Shown here: positions 19,983 through 33,300 of the stretch, piece after piece
Numbering within the stretch: position 1 is the stretch's first letter
How the letters are laid out: every line of letters begins with the position of its first letter
From: Larix kaempferi
Lineage: Eukaryota > Streptophyta > Pinopsida > Pinales > Pinaceae
Assembly (NCBI GenBank): GCA_027924585.1
Contig: BSBM01000092.1
Coordinates: forward strand, 6,859,001-6,923,000
Length of the DNA stretch: 64,000 bases
Reading direction: 5' to 3'
Notes under the pieces: model-generated
The model's input: the letters and a program-made list of their open reading frames with translations, nothing else
Database searches by the model: none
What the model was told of the DNA's origin: nothing
Program-made: the position numbers and the translations under genes

Positions 19983-22900
19983 ATGAAGATTATATCCTGG
20001 AATGTACATGGTCTGAACAGGCCATCCAAACACCGGATGTTGAAAAGGAAAATACAACAAGATATTCCAACGGTCTTATTCATCCAGGAAACTAAGTGTT
20101 CCATTGAAACCCTTCTCTATTAATGGCTAAGTTCTGGAAGGCTAGTCAGTGTGCTGAAATCGATGATAAAGGAGCCTCAGGAGGAATTGCCTTTGTTTGG
20201 AACTCAATGATTGTCTCTTTAAGAAACCTACCCTCCACAGGGCACACCATTTCAACCTCTTTTAATCTTTTGGGTACCAGCATACATGTCCATATCCTAA
20301 ATGTTTATGGCCCTCAATCCTCTATTCAAAAGCTATAACTCCTTAACTTCCTGGAATGGTTCTCTCAATAACACAATAACTCCCCCATCATCATAGGGGG
20401 AGAATTCAACATGATCAAAATCCTAGAGGAGAACAAATAGGGGTTGAGAACCCTTTCAATTGAAGACAAGAAATTGAAGTCCACCTTAACCACCTGTGGA
20501 ATGGTGGACCTACAACCCTCCTATGGGTTCTTCACGTAGAACAATAGGAGAGGGGGAGATCACCAAATTGACAAGATCCTCGAACTCTTTATAGAAATGG
20601 ACAATATCCTTGTCTTTGGAAGTATTCTCATCACTTATGTTGTGCCTACTGTCGGATCTGACCATTGGCCCATCTTACTTTCATGGAACAACTTAGGTTC
20701 ATAGATCCATCGGCCTTTCTTATTCAAAATTTTTTTGCTCTCTCATCCCTCCTTCATGGACACTGTCACCTGTTGCTGGACTAGCATGCGAGTTGAGGGG
20801 AGATCAAAAATGGCCATCATGCACCAAAAGATGAAACTACTTCGATCCAATATCCATCACTGGAATCATACATCTTTTGTTAATATATTCATGGAGAAAT
20901 GAGCTCTTGAGGAAGAACTTGAGAACCTTCAACATTCACTCATGGCTCAGTGGCAGATGGAGGAGAACAAGCTCAAGGAAAAGGATCTCATGGCTCAACT
21001 AGACAAAATATGTGAACAAGAGGAAATCCTTTGGAATCAGAATTCCAGATTGACCTGGCTCAAATAAGGGGAGCACAATACCACCTTCTTCCATCGATCC
21101 ACAAGTCAATACAGAATGCATAACATAATCTCTAAGGTTAAATTGGACAATGGTGACATTCTCGAGGAGCATGAAGATATCGGTTGGGAGCTCACTCGCT
21201 ACTTCCAAAATCTACTAACAGAGCCCACTTCCAATCACACGACAGTCATCAATCGCCTCACCCAGCATATTACTTCCATCCTCACTGCTGATCACAACAC
21301 ATCCCTGATGCAAATGATTATGATGCAAGAGGTAGAAACTGCAGTAAACCAAATGGCCGAAGGCAAATCCCTAGGTCCTAATGGCTTTACCATCAAATTC
21401 TTCCACCACTGTTGGGTCATGTTAAATATCGAAGTACTAGAGCTGGTCAAAGAATCCAAACAAAAGCAGTGGGTTCTATCGTCCCTCAACGCCACCCTTC
21501 TTACTTTCATTCCCAAGGATATGAGTGCCTCTCACCCTGGTAAGTTCATACCTATCTATCTCTGCAACGTCATCTATAAAATCATCTTGAAAGTGGTCTC
21601 CAATTGTTTTAAACCTCTGCTCCGCCTGCTTATCTCCCCTAAATAGTCAGGTTCTGTAGAGGGAAGACAAATCTTGGACGTGATCTTCTTGGCCCATGAA
21701 GTCACCCACTCCCTGAAAATCACCAAGACCCCCAGAATTCTTATAAAGCTGGATCTTTCTAAGGCAGGCTTTGACAAGCTAAGTTGGAAATTTATTGGAA
21801 AAATGCTCCATGCCTTTGGCTTCAGCCATAAGTGGACCCATTGGATATTGTACCTCACATCCTCCACCTTCTTCTAGATCCTAGTCAATAACTCACTTTC
21901 CCCAACCTTCTCCCCCTCTCGTGGTATCCATTAAGGGGACCCCCTCTCCCCATTCCTATTCATCCTCATGGTAGAAGTTCTAGGTCATTTGCTTCAGGAG
22001 GCAGTCTTCTCTAGCTTCCTTCATTGCCTCTCCCCCCATGGTGGTTCCCCCCTAGCCTACTAGCAATTCATTGATGATAACCTATTATTTGGACACCCCT
22101 TGGTTTAGGAAGCTCACACCCTGAAAAACATCCTGGAAAATTTTTCTTAAGCCTCTAGCACCTCCATTAACTTAGAAAAATACCAAATTTTCTTCTACAC
22201 CACCGATACTATCACTTAGCGCAAAATTTCCCGCATTCTGGGGTTCTCGATCTCCACTGTGACTTCCAAGTACCTAGGAGCCCCCTTGTTTGATTCTTCT
22301 ATCAAAAACTCCTCCTGGAGAGAGCTCCTGGACATGCTAGAAAATAGAATTTCCTCTTGGACCTTTCTCTCTCTGAATTTGGCCAATAGACTTATCCTCT
22401 TAAAAGTTGTCCTCCAATCCATGCCCCTCTACCTTTTTTCCATCCTTGCTACTCCCAAGTGGGTCTTGAAATCTATACAAAATATTCAACGATCCTTCCT
22501 CTGGGGAAAGGAAAAAATAGAAATTGATGGGATCTCATCAACTGGCAGATGGTTTTCCTAGCGCAACGGGAAGGAGCCCTAGGATGAATGGATCCATAAA
22601 TTAATAATAAATCCCTCTCAACGAAAATATGGTGGAGATGGGTTTCGAAAAATGACTCCCCCTGGGCTCGATTCTGGAATAAAAAATATGCACATAATTG
22701 GGACACTTCCCAATTGATACGCTTCGAACAAGACTCAATGAGTTCCACGCTCTGGAAATCCTCCAATAGCCAAAGATATCTAATTCAACAGCACGACTTT
22801 TGGGAAATTTACGAGGGTTCACATGCGTTTTTTTGGAAGGACTCCTAGAAAAAACTGCCTAGTCTAAGGACCAATGTGATCAATATGTCATACCAGCCCC

Positions 22901-23100
22901 TACTCTTACTGCCACCAACTTAGTCGTACAGGATTACTGGAACTCAGAGGGATCATCTCCCTATCATCTTTGGAAGGAGCTCACTCTATGGGGCCATGCA
23001 ATTGATCCTTCCCTCCTTAACCCCATTTGGAAGAATATTCAACAGAGAAAAATCAGAGTGTGACAGGGTCTGGATATAATTCGATAGGGACACCTCCATA
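19983..23100 (+). pseudogene. LINE ORF2: endonuclease and reverse transcriptase
   Basis: It begins with MKIISWNVHGLN, the start of an AP-type endonuclease, and shows IQETK, NVYGP, GGEFNM and GSDHWPI in order up to about 20680. RT follows with GPNGFTIKFF, LTFIPK, the LIKLDLSKAGFDK block near 21750, GDPLSPFLF near 21940, and FIDDNLLF near 22070 in place of FADD. More than ten stops are present. It would nick target DNA and copy LINE RNA; this copy is dead. Confidence 0.8.
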
Positions 23101-23187
23101 AAGGAAGCTACTCTCTTAAGGAATCCTACTCGCTGCTATCTCAAAGTTCGGACGCCCACTATTTACAGACAATCTGCATGAGCAGAA

Positions 23188-23437
23188 TCAAACAGATCTC
23201 CCTAGTCCAAGTGTATCTAGAAAAAATAGATACACAATACCAGTTACTTTCCTAGATCAATAGAAATACTAGACATGTCAAGATGTGGCTTACCTCAAGT
23301 TTGTAGAGTGGACTCAAACAAATCTCCCTAGTCCAAGTGGATCTAGAACAAATAGATACACAATACCAGTTACTTTCCTAGATCAATATAAATACTAGAC
23401 AGGTCAAGATGTGGCTTACCTCAATTCTGTAGTTCCT
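23188..23437. repeat. Tandem duplication, about 126 bp, two copies
   Basis: The two copies start at 23188 and 23314 with TCAAACA and share the blocks CTCCCTAGTCCAAGTG, ATAGATACACAATACCAG and GTCAAGATGTGGCTTACC. They differ at a few positions, so this is an older local duplication. Confidence 0.88.
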
Positions 23438-24124
23438 TTCTCTTTATTGTTCCAAGCTCCAAATTCTTCAGATCTTCAGCTACAAAACTATGTCAAGCAA
23501 GTGGAAACATACAAATAGTAAAAGCATATGAACATGATTTGATCTAGATTTATAGTTAAGGAGGAAAATCCTAAGTATTATCAATGCAACAACACTTATG
23601 GAAAGAACATGTATTAATGTAATGAATAGAAGTACATAGGGAAAAAATGTTACAACCCAAGCCTTAATGTTGTAACCTCCATCCAACAATCCTAGCCTCC
23701 AATATAGAATGCTTTCCTTCGAAAGGATGAATGAGGATCACCTAGAATAATTTCACTAGCATAAGAGTACTATGGTCCTTACCCTCTTAACAACAGATAG
23801 GGGGGTTGTATATATAGGACTAAAGGGATAGAATAGGTTGAATATTTAGGGGAGAGGTCTAAGGGGTCACCTCACTAGGTTAGGGGATCGAGATCCATAT
23901 TTCCTAGCATCTAGGGATAGACCTCCATGTTACCAAGACTCAAGAAATTGCTCGAAGCTTCCTTTTATCCAATTTAACCAAGTTCAATGCACCTTGCCGG
24001 AAGGAAACCTGTGTCAGAAGTGGATAGTTGCACTGTGTACAAAGGAAGCATGTGTCATCACCGCACTTTGGTAAGGTGCAGTGTGCGTCACCAATCGGTC
24101 GACGCTCCTTTCTCAAGGCAGGGT
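23438..24124. other. Stretch with nothing recognised
   Basis: AT-rich, no reading frame of note, no repeat ends seen. Confidence 0.4.
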
Positions 24125-26803
24125 TGTAACATCCCGAAAATTCACAAAAAATAATTTTTTTTCAAATAGCATTAAAAGTTGGATTTAATAATGCGGAATT
24201 TAAATAAATACTAATCCTCTTAACTAATGACAATTATGATAACAACAATTCATACTCCTTAACAAAAAATACGACATTTGTTTTGCTTGTGTTAATTATA
24301 AATATAATGCTGCCATAAAGTTTGTGACTGTCATACGGAGTTCTGATTATCTTCTTATTATGAATGAAATCTAAATCTACATTAAGATGCTATGGATGTG
24401 ATGGATGTTCATATTTGTTTAAATAACACTTATGTCAACATTCTGTCAATTATAAATGTTTACAAGTACTAACTATTACTTTTCTTTTGATGATGAAAGG
24501 GGTCCTAAGAGTACCCTGAGGCTTACTTAGCATTTTATGCTAAAGCATTTGGAATTTCCCTTCCGTAGATACAGGTAAGGTGACACAGCAGTTCAAGTAA
24601 TACAAACATAATATAAGGAGTACTATCAGTTATCCTTCAAGGTTTCTACATATAAATTTCTAAGGTATGAAAACCATGATCTGTCTATAGTTTGTTTTGT
24701 TAACTAGTCAACTTGGATGTCTTCTTTGTTTATCAAATGAATGGTGATAATAGTGTGTTGAAGATTTGACGAAGGATAACATGTGTTGCTAATGTTTTGG
24801 CACAAGAGTAAAATGACTTATAAAACATAGGCTACATGCACGATATCTATGTGTTACTATATTGTTCGCACCATATGCATATTACATAGCTATTGTAAAC
24901 TATATGTAATTCTCATAGCATAAGAATTATATGCAAATCCTATAACATTCTACTATATGCAATCTATACAATAATTATTTACAATAAGCAACTATGTGTT
25001 ACTTCTATGCTTGACTATAATTTTAACTATTTAAAGTTTTAACTATATGCCAAGTGTTTAGGCATGGTGCCTATGTACTAACCATAGGGATACTATGAGT
25101 ATCAATGCAAACCTTTAAAACATACACTTAAAACTCAAAGGGTTCATATAAAAGTATTACCTATATTAACATATGCTTAACAATGTGGCAGGGTTACGTT
25201 CGATCCTCGAATCAAAGTCATATAAGGACAAGGTCATTAATGTTGAAGTGGGAAATGTGCTGGCAGGCGATAGTGAACCAAATCTTGTCATTTATTATAA
25301 TCAGCTACCAACACGGTGGAATCCTCACTAGCTGCCATCTTGGCACTTAGCTTATGAAGGTATCACGATAATTTAGCCATTCTGGTCGAGATGTAAGTGT
25401 TTTGGTTTGAATATGATCCGATCTATATCCACGGTGGCGATGGTTATCAATGGAGTCATAAATAGGGTGGTTGCTTGGAATTACGTCATAATGTGATACG
25501 TGATCTCCACTGTTGATCTTACACTGTTCTCGGGCTTTGGAACTTAACCCTAAACCTCCACCAAAACCTCATAGCTATTGTTCTTTCTTTGGCATTCATT
25601 GTGTCGAGAGTGGTTTTGAGAGAATCCGACCGGCCTACGAATACCTAGGGTTTGATAGCTGGTTTTGAGGGTTCCTCCAGTGATTTGAACCCATGATATG
25701 AGAAAGATTATTGTCACAAGCTGGAATGTGAGAGCCGAGCTCGGGCGTAGACATTTCCTGTCTGCTTTTGATACTCGAAAGAACTCAGAAATTAACATGC
25801 TGGTTGTTGAAGGGTTTGGCTTTTGTAAAGAGTTTCTTGGGATGCACCTTATCTGGTTTCGATATCACGATCAATTTTATCAAGGATTGAACCTATTGCT
25901 GTGAGTGTAAGGTCTGCGCTCGCAAGTTGTAAGTGACTCAGGGTTTTCAAGCCCGTTGCAGAAGCTGTTGGATTTAGCCTTTGTTTCCTTAAAAAGAAGG
26001 TAATTATCTCATATGTAGTTTTCTTTTTGTTTACAAACCAACACCTGCAATGTTGCATGAAGTGCTTATGTTTAACTTTGTTTGTGATAATTGCAGGTTC
26101 TATCATTCCCATGGCTCTACGCTCCAGTTTAGGTGGGAACTACTGCGTGTAGTGGTAAGTCTCGGTGGTTTCCCTTATGTATTTTCTTGGCAACATGTTG
26201 GTTGTGTTTGAAATGGTTGGTGCTTTCGGCCTTCCAAGGAAGTCATTAATGTTGCAATGCCTTCATTCTGTAAGCAACCTAGGGAGGAAGAGATCCTCGA
26301 CTTACCTTCATAATGTACCCCTTAGTTTAATATGTTGAAATGTATTTCTTGTTTAACGAGGTTTTATCCCTCAACTTTAGGATAATACTGAAGGGTTTGA
26401 CGGTTGGTTTTTACACCGTCTTTATAAAAATGTTTTGTATTGATTGTGATCAATGTTGTTGTCTTTAGATATTAGCCGAGATCCAAAAATTAAATGTTCT
26501 GCGTGGAAAGGTATTAATGTTTTGACAATTTGGATTTTTGGCCAAGAGCCAATTCTAAATATTTTTCTACTGTAAATTTTGATAGTGAACAAATAACTAT
26601 GATCTATTTGAAATCTGAAAATGTCTAAATTGTTATTTCGGAAATGAAGGTTTGGCCAAAGAACTGTTTAAGATACTGAATATGTTTTTCTTATTTTGGT
26701 TAAAAGAAATTGTAATTCTGAGGAATGAGTGTTTATAATTTGAAAGTTTGATATATAAGCTGTTTAACCAAGTGTCCTTCGGACCAGTTATGATCCTGTC
26801 ACA
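24125..26803 (+). repeat. Possible solo LTR of a gypsy element
   Basis: It starts TGTAACATCCCGAAAATT, a typical start of chromovirus LTRs, and a matching end GGACCAGTTATGATCCTGTCACA lies at about 26781-26803. No coding region is seen inside and no target duplication matches at these edges (AGGGT left, ATATT right), so the call is tentative. Confidence 0.35.
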
Positions 26804-27106
26804 ATATTGTAAATATTTTTTTTCCCTTGCTAAGGGTTTCGATCCCGCATCTATCATAATACAATGGAATGTTAAAAGATAAAATGTTGGGGTTTTTCCT
26901 TATGTTGAGAGTGTTTACAATGAAATTTAAAAGATAATAGCTATAATTTGATAATTAAAATGAGTATGGGTACTGAAATAAAATGGTGATATTTAGTGAT
27001 GAGAATAATAAATATCTATTTATTGTTTGTAAGTAACAACTCTATATAGAAGAATAATTGCAGCTATTAAATTTCTAGAAATAATAATGCCTGAAACATC
27101 TAGATT
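26804..27106. other. AT-rich stretch with nothing recognised
   Basis: No gene, repeat or element end that I can support. Confidence 0.4.
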
Positions 27107-28457
27107 TATAACACCCTACTGTTTGAGATAGAATGCATGGTATTAGTTTTCAACAATGAAAAGTGATAATTGAAAACCTAGTTTTGTACAAAGATGACAT
27201 GTCTTTCTTTTGTGACTAAGTACATGAAATGCTAAATATTTGTTTTATGATGTGCTATTCTATATTCTTAGTTTAAACATAAATAATTAATACTTCAAAA
27301 TTTAAAACAAATGCTACAGTATTTACCTAATCATTCAAATGGCATTTTGCCCATCATTCATCTATATTAATTCTACTTTTCTATACTAGAGTACTATATA
27401 GAAAACAGTATGGAAAAAATACAGAAAGTATTTTAATCAATCATCTCATTTACTTAACCATCCTTATACCAAATCATCTCTAGGTCATAAATTGAAACAG
27501 TTTCTTCTATATAACTGTAAATACTAAATCTACAAATGTAGAAAATCATTTAACTGTAAACAATAAGACAGAACAGTGGACCCTGATTGATTGTAGGAGA
27601 AACAAACAACCCAAGGAGCCTGTTCCACCCAACCTATTCCTGAAGACATCCAAATTGCTTGCCTTAGGACCCCCGAGCCTGCTCACTGAACCACTAGGAA
27701 GAAGAATATGTAGAAGCTTTAGGTCAATCCCCTTGCAGTAACAAAGTAGTTCATCCAGCCATATAGACTTAGCAGTCAAAGAGACCTACACCAATACCTC
27801 TGGTTTTCTTCTCAAAATATTTCAGCAGCCTCACAATGCACTTCCACTTAGCCTCCCTATTCAAATCTCTCAGTGATCACCTAATACACTTGAGGTATTA
27901 TTTCTGCATAAAATAATGTGGAGCTACCTGCTCAATTTGAATTGCCTTATCTAGGCTGCCTAGGCCTTTTAGTGGTTAACCTGGTCATTAATGAGCCATT
28001 ATCTCTCTTCCATCCACCTGGGGGATAATGCCACAAATTTAGGGGTAGTTGTCCCATAACCAACAGCTAGTGGTGGAGTGCAGATACTGACATCTGTCCC
28101 ATGCCTTCTAACAGCTGCCATTCCTCCTAGTGGGTCACTGAACACTCATTTAACAATTCCCTTGGGTGTTTGTCTCCTGTTTTAATTTATTAAAAAATAA
28201 TAATCAGTCATTACAATCATCCTTGACCAAATTTGGTCATAATTACAAAATTTTGTAATTATAATTTAATCTAATGTTTTTGCAATACAATAAATAGTTT
28301 CAAAATTTGGGTAGGTGACAAGGGTGCATGGGGGTGACAACAAAAAAATGGAAAGGGAGGGAAAAAAACCTTTTTGTCATTGTTTTAGCCAAGGAAATTT
28401 AGGGTTTAAGGCATGGAGGTTATACATGACTCATGATGACGAGATTTTGGTGTAACA
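27107..28457 (-). repeat. Element D 3' LTR
   Basis: The inner end GGTGTAACA at 28457 is fixed by the polypurine tract that follows. The outer end was placed at TATAACACCC (27107), a likely mutated TGTAACACCC; this edge is tentative, giving about 1.35 kb. Confidence 0.5.
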
Positions 28458-28471
28458 GAATGCCCCCTAAA
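28458..28471 (-). promoter_or_regulatory. Element D polypurine tract
   Basis: Minus strand CTTTAGGGGGCATTC, the same AGGGGGCA core as in elements A and C, directly inside the LTR. Confidence 0.75.
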
Positions 28472-29470
28472 GCATGAAGTTGGTAAAGTAAAATAGGTGA
28501 AATGCTTTGGAACAAATGAAAGGGATGGAGGAAAGAATCATCAGTTCGAAGATACTACAGTAGAACAACTAACTCTAAGACATGCATCTAACATGACTCA
28601 TAACATGGCTACCGACCAATACACTGCAGATCCATGATAGTAGAGACCGACTGAACACAATCATGGCTACTAGACACAAGCGTAGATCCATGATGAGATA
28701 ATAACACAGCCACGACCAATACAAAGTGGATCTGTGTGATATGACCCAAAAAAAATCTTCGTCACAACCTAGGTGAGATTTATGACTTAACCCAGGGTCT
28801 TCAAGTCGAACCCGCAATGATACGGATTTAACCATGTAATTACAATGTCTTGATGTCGAACATGGTAGAAACCACTTGATTGCCAGTTGTTGACGTATAC
28901 CGTTAACAAGCGCAAGGGAAATCACCATTGTTGTCTATGATTCCCATGGTATCATAGTACATAGAATTGAACGTGAATCAATGAGATGAGGTCAAACATC
29001 TGATGGAATCTTTCAATCAAGTGTCAATGATGTGAACCCATGATGAAAGCAAGGTAACCTGCCATTAAGGCATGCAGGCCCAAGGTACTTGATTGGTTTC
29101 TAGATTCAATCCTTGGATGATGTGTTGAAGTCAACAAGGGTGAATCCATCGAAGGAGCTCCATGATGTATCCCCCATCATCAACACAAACATGATCAAAT
29201 ATTTTTTGGAGTAAATCGGACTATAGAGCAATGTGTGAGACTGACTTAGGGGAAACTAACATGGTATAGGATAGAATGACTGTAGATAGTGAATCGAGGA
29301 ACATACATCCATTGAACATGGGCATGGCATGGCTTGGAAGTATTGACTAGACACGAATAATACCAACCCCTAATGCAACTGAAGGTGGAAGCATTCTTTG
29401 GATGAATCAAAGGAGTGGAAATAATCTTAGAATCGGTATGACTCGAAGACAAATAGATTACCTAAGTAAT
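28472..29470 (-). other. Element D 3' untranslated region (outer part)
   Basis: About 1 kb with no gene. It shares blocks with element C 56424-56760, for example AACCTGCCATTAA...GCA, AAGGTACT and GTATCCCCCATCA-like text. The insertion point of element G is at its right end. Confidence 0.6.
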
Positions 29471-30372
29471 GTATGTGTTAACACTTAGATTTTATTCCGG
29501 TTGTAAGAAAATAAGACCTAAGGTAACCTATTTCAAACCAAGCTTTAGGTAGAAGAACTAGCCATTTTTCTCTACCAGAGAGGGCTCTCTCAGGATATAT
29601 ATATGAAGGCTAAAATATACAAAGGTTTCCTTAAAACTTATCAAAAGATATTTTCTGGTCGAAAAGGTAAACAAGAAACATTGGGCATGGAGTCAAAGCC
29701 TTCAAAATATGTAATAAACCAGCAAGAGATTTTCACCATAAAGATTTTCACAGAGGCAAGATAGTAATCATGTTACAGTCAATTTGATTTTTCAGGCGAC
29801 ACAGAAAGAAGTAAAGACATTCCATCAACAACAGGTATCTATCCAGGATAAATCTATTGTCAACTTTGGAGAATAAAATGGATATTTAAATGCAGATAAA
29901 ATGAGGCATAACCAGTATGAATCTCAAATTATTTCAAATGTTCATTTAAATATAGAAGAAAAACACCATGGGAGATATAACGAGGAAGATAAACATGCAC
30001 ATATAAGGATAAGGAAAATAACAGACTGCAAGACTGATTAACTCATGAATCTCTGTATCAAAAGATAGGTATCATCACTGTACTGCCTTTATTTCAAAAA
30101 TAAACTTCAAAACATACTTGTTTCTAAAAAAATTTCCAACCCTTTCAACAATGACCTCCATTGTTTTTTATACAAAATTTTCAGAAGAAGCTCCACATAA
30201 CTGCTTCTTCTAACTAATAATTAAAAGTATTTAACTAAAGATAACTGTCTTCGAGTAACCCATAACTGTCTTTCAAATAATATTACAAATTTAAAATAAA
30301 AAGTCTTTTTGCCACTTGGCAAGACTTTTGGATATCATCATTTTTGTCACATGGCAAGAATTTCAAATGCAT

Positions 30373-33300
30373 TTAAGTATGAACAGAATATCTGGTCTTT
30401 CCGTACTTCTCTACATAATTCCACTGGTCAGCCATGGGTAGGTCATAATTTGTCATTTCTTTCACCAAGACTCGCATCTCGATATGACTTGCATAAGAAA
30501 TAGGAAGAAGGTTTGCGCAAGTTAAAATCAGCATATTTAAAATTTCAAATTCCCCTGACATTTTCTCCATTAGAATTTTTCCTGTGAGCATGTGATCTAT
30601 CTGCTGGAATTTTCGGTGATCCATCCTGATATCAAACAGTAATCTTTTATAATCAGCTGGAGGAATTAATTCATTATTTTCGTTCCAGAAAGCTGGGAAT
30701 CCCTTGTTCACTAACTTGTCAAATTGCTTTTTGAACTGGATTACTTCTTTCCTTATTTCTCCTGCTTTGGCCTCGATGTTTTCGATATGTGAGTATTTGC
30801 CCAAGATCCTTCTGGCCCAAGTGATGACAGAAATTCTGTTTGTTATACTCATGGCCGTCAGGTCTGCCTCGGATAAACTATTTAAAAATGTAATTGCTCT
30901 CTGGGCTATCTCTTTCGGCTTTCTATTTAACCCTTCCCTGACTGCTCGACAACTGTCGAAGGCATCTTTGGCTACCTTTTCCTTAACTCTTATATAATCC
31001 AGATATGGCCTAAGTTTTTCAGCTTCTTTGATGATCTGGTCCCACACCATATGTTTACATCCCTGCATAGCAGCTTGTCCTGTTGCATGAGCAGCCAATC
31101 CTTTATTATTACTGCTCAATTCCTGATTATTTGCCTGCAAAGTTTTTATTTCTTTTTCTTTTGCTTCATTTTCCTCTTTTAATTTTTGTATTTCTACTTT
31201 CAACAATTTGATTTCATTATCCTTCAAACTTATTTGTGACATAGCCTGCAAAATCCCATCTACACCGTTCTTATCCTCTTCTGGGCCTGCCTGTACTTGC
31301 TGCTGACTGTTCTCTGCTAGTTGTTTTTTCATTGTTGCCAACTGTTCTTCCAAAATGAACCTTTCTTTTTCCCAGTAGTCCTTTTCGTCAGACAGCTTTA
31401 ATAATTTAGCTGTGACATCATTGACTTCGTTAGATAGCTCTTCTTTCTCTTTTTCTAATATAGTCAATTCTGCACCTTGAATGAGTACAGCATCTGGGAT
31501 TTTTAACTTTCGTCTCAATGTTAAAATCATTTCTTCCTTCTCCTGGAGCAGTTTGGTAGCTGCAGCTCCATCTTTATTAGTTAAGTCCATTTGCAGCTTC
31601 TTAATTTGATGTTGTCGAGACTTATTCTCTGCCTTTTCTTGTCTCAACTGATTATTTAATTTGTCTACTGAATTCTTTAGTTTGTTTGCTCTCAATGTGG
31701 CCCCCAAATAGTCTGAGTATATAACCTCTCCAGCTTGTCTATGTAACAAAATTTTGTCAGGGGCATTTATCTTTGACAAATCTACACTCATCTCTGAGAT
31801 CTTGTCTTTGGTCACAACTGAAAATTTTAAAGAATTTTCTTTGATGTTCCTGCTGGTGAATAAGCTTACTTCATTGTTTGATATATTTCTGACCTTTGGA
31901 AACAATAGACTTGTTTGTTTCGCAGATTCCTGTTTGTTTTTACTATGTTCATTAAATACATCCATGAAATTTTTAGGTCTATTTACATCATCCCCTACAG
32001 GGGTCTCTTCAATATTATATTCCCTCACTGTAACCTCTGGTATTTCATTTTCTGTAGCTTTTGCTTCTTCTGAAATGGTTGTCAATTCCTGTGACTCATC
32101 AGTTTTCAATCGTTTTCCTTTTTCTGTCTCTTCATCATCAATGATCATAATGTCCTGTATAGGTCTTTTGGACCCCACTAATGCAGTATTGATTTCGCTT
32201 TCTGTTTCTGCCATTGTTTCTTCCAATGACCTTTCTTTGTCGGACTTGTCTGGGATAATTTCTTCTTTGTATTCGAGCCAGTTGGCTCTGTCTGCCATCC
32301 CTTCAACAGTTTGATGATTCAGAGCCTTAATACGATGCTCAATTCTTCTTTTGGATATGATATTCAATGGGTCATATTCCAAGGCTGCATCTGTCTCAAA
32401 ATTCATGTCTTTTAACAATTTCTCTATATATACAGCAGCGTTCTTATTCTTTATTGTAAACGGACCTAGTGTGAAAGGGTACTTAATGTCCGTTGCTTGT
32501 CTGTGGACTAAAAAATTGTTATCTTCTACAATCAATTTCTGTCTTAAAAACTCCAAGGCAAAAATCCTCAAGGTGAGGAATGCTGGTAGCACATAGGGTT
32601 TATGCTTGAACCCATACAATCTGACCACTGTACTATCTTTTGATAAAAACCAGTCTCCTGTAGCATACTCTGTATTCAGTTGCATTGATACCTGCATTTC
32701 CGGCAATACCCTAGGCAGACTTTTTCCGAAAATCATCTTAAAGATCGTCGAGAGTATGTAATTGATGAAATTGAAAATATTGTTTTCCAGTGGAGTTGCA
32801 AAAACAATCTCTGGGAACTGTAATTCTTCCTGGCTGGATACCATAATCATTTTCATTAAAAATGCTTGAAACCTGAAATGTCTGTGCGTGGAAAAATTGA
32901 CCATCTGGTCATGCATCCTTTCGGCTATGAAAGCTTCAAAATTTAATCGGGGAATTTGACTTTCGTCAATTCCCGACTGGACTATACTTATTCTGTACAA
33001 TAAACTCAATTGAAACTCAGTTATATACAAATCCGAATCTAACCCTAAAACTACGGCCAACAGTGTCAAGACCAATTGGGTATTCTCATTAAAAAGGTTG
33101 ATATCTAAAGGGTAAGGGAGTTCAGAAAGGCTAGTTTCTGGTCTGAGACACGTCGACAAAAACACTTCCTTATCACTCTGAGAAGCGTGGTGAAAATTTT
33201 CAATAATCGAGACCTCAGAAAAAACTTCAGGGTCGAGGGTTTGGGGCAAATCTATTTCTAGGGCTCTAATCACTTCGGCTGGTTCAATTTTGCAGATGGC

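Larger units (their letters stand above)
18400..23180 (+). mobile_element. Decayed L1-type LINE
   Basis: Two ORFs in the L1 order lie on the plus strand: a DUF4283-like ORF1 and an ORF2 with endonuclease and reverse transcriptase. Both contain many stops. The 3' end was placed where readable ORF2 C-terminal similarity fades, before the tandem duplication at 23188; no poly(A) tail or target duplication could be seen, so the limits are approximate. Confidence 0.8.

Noticed and set aside
31754-32314. 186-codon ORF opposite to the LTR ORF (and its copy at 43057-43617)
   Set aside because: It is the mirror of the codon usage of the 1068-residue ORF; no motif or start context supports it.
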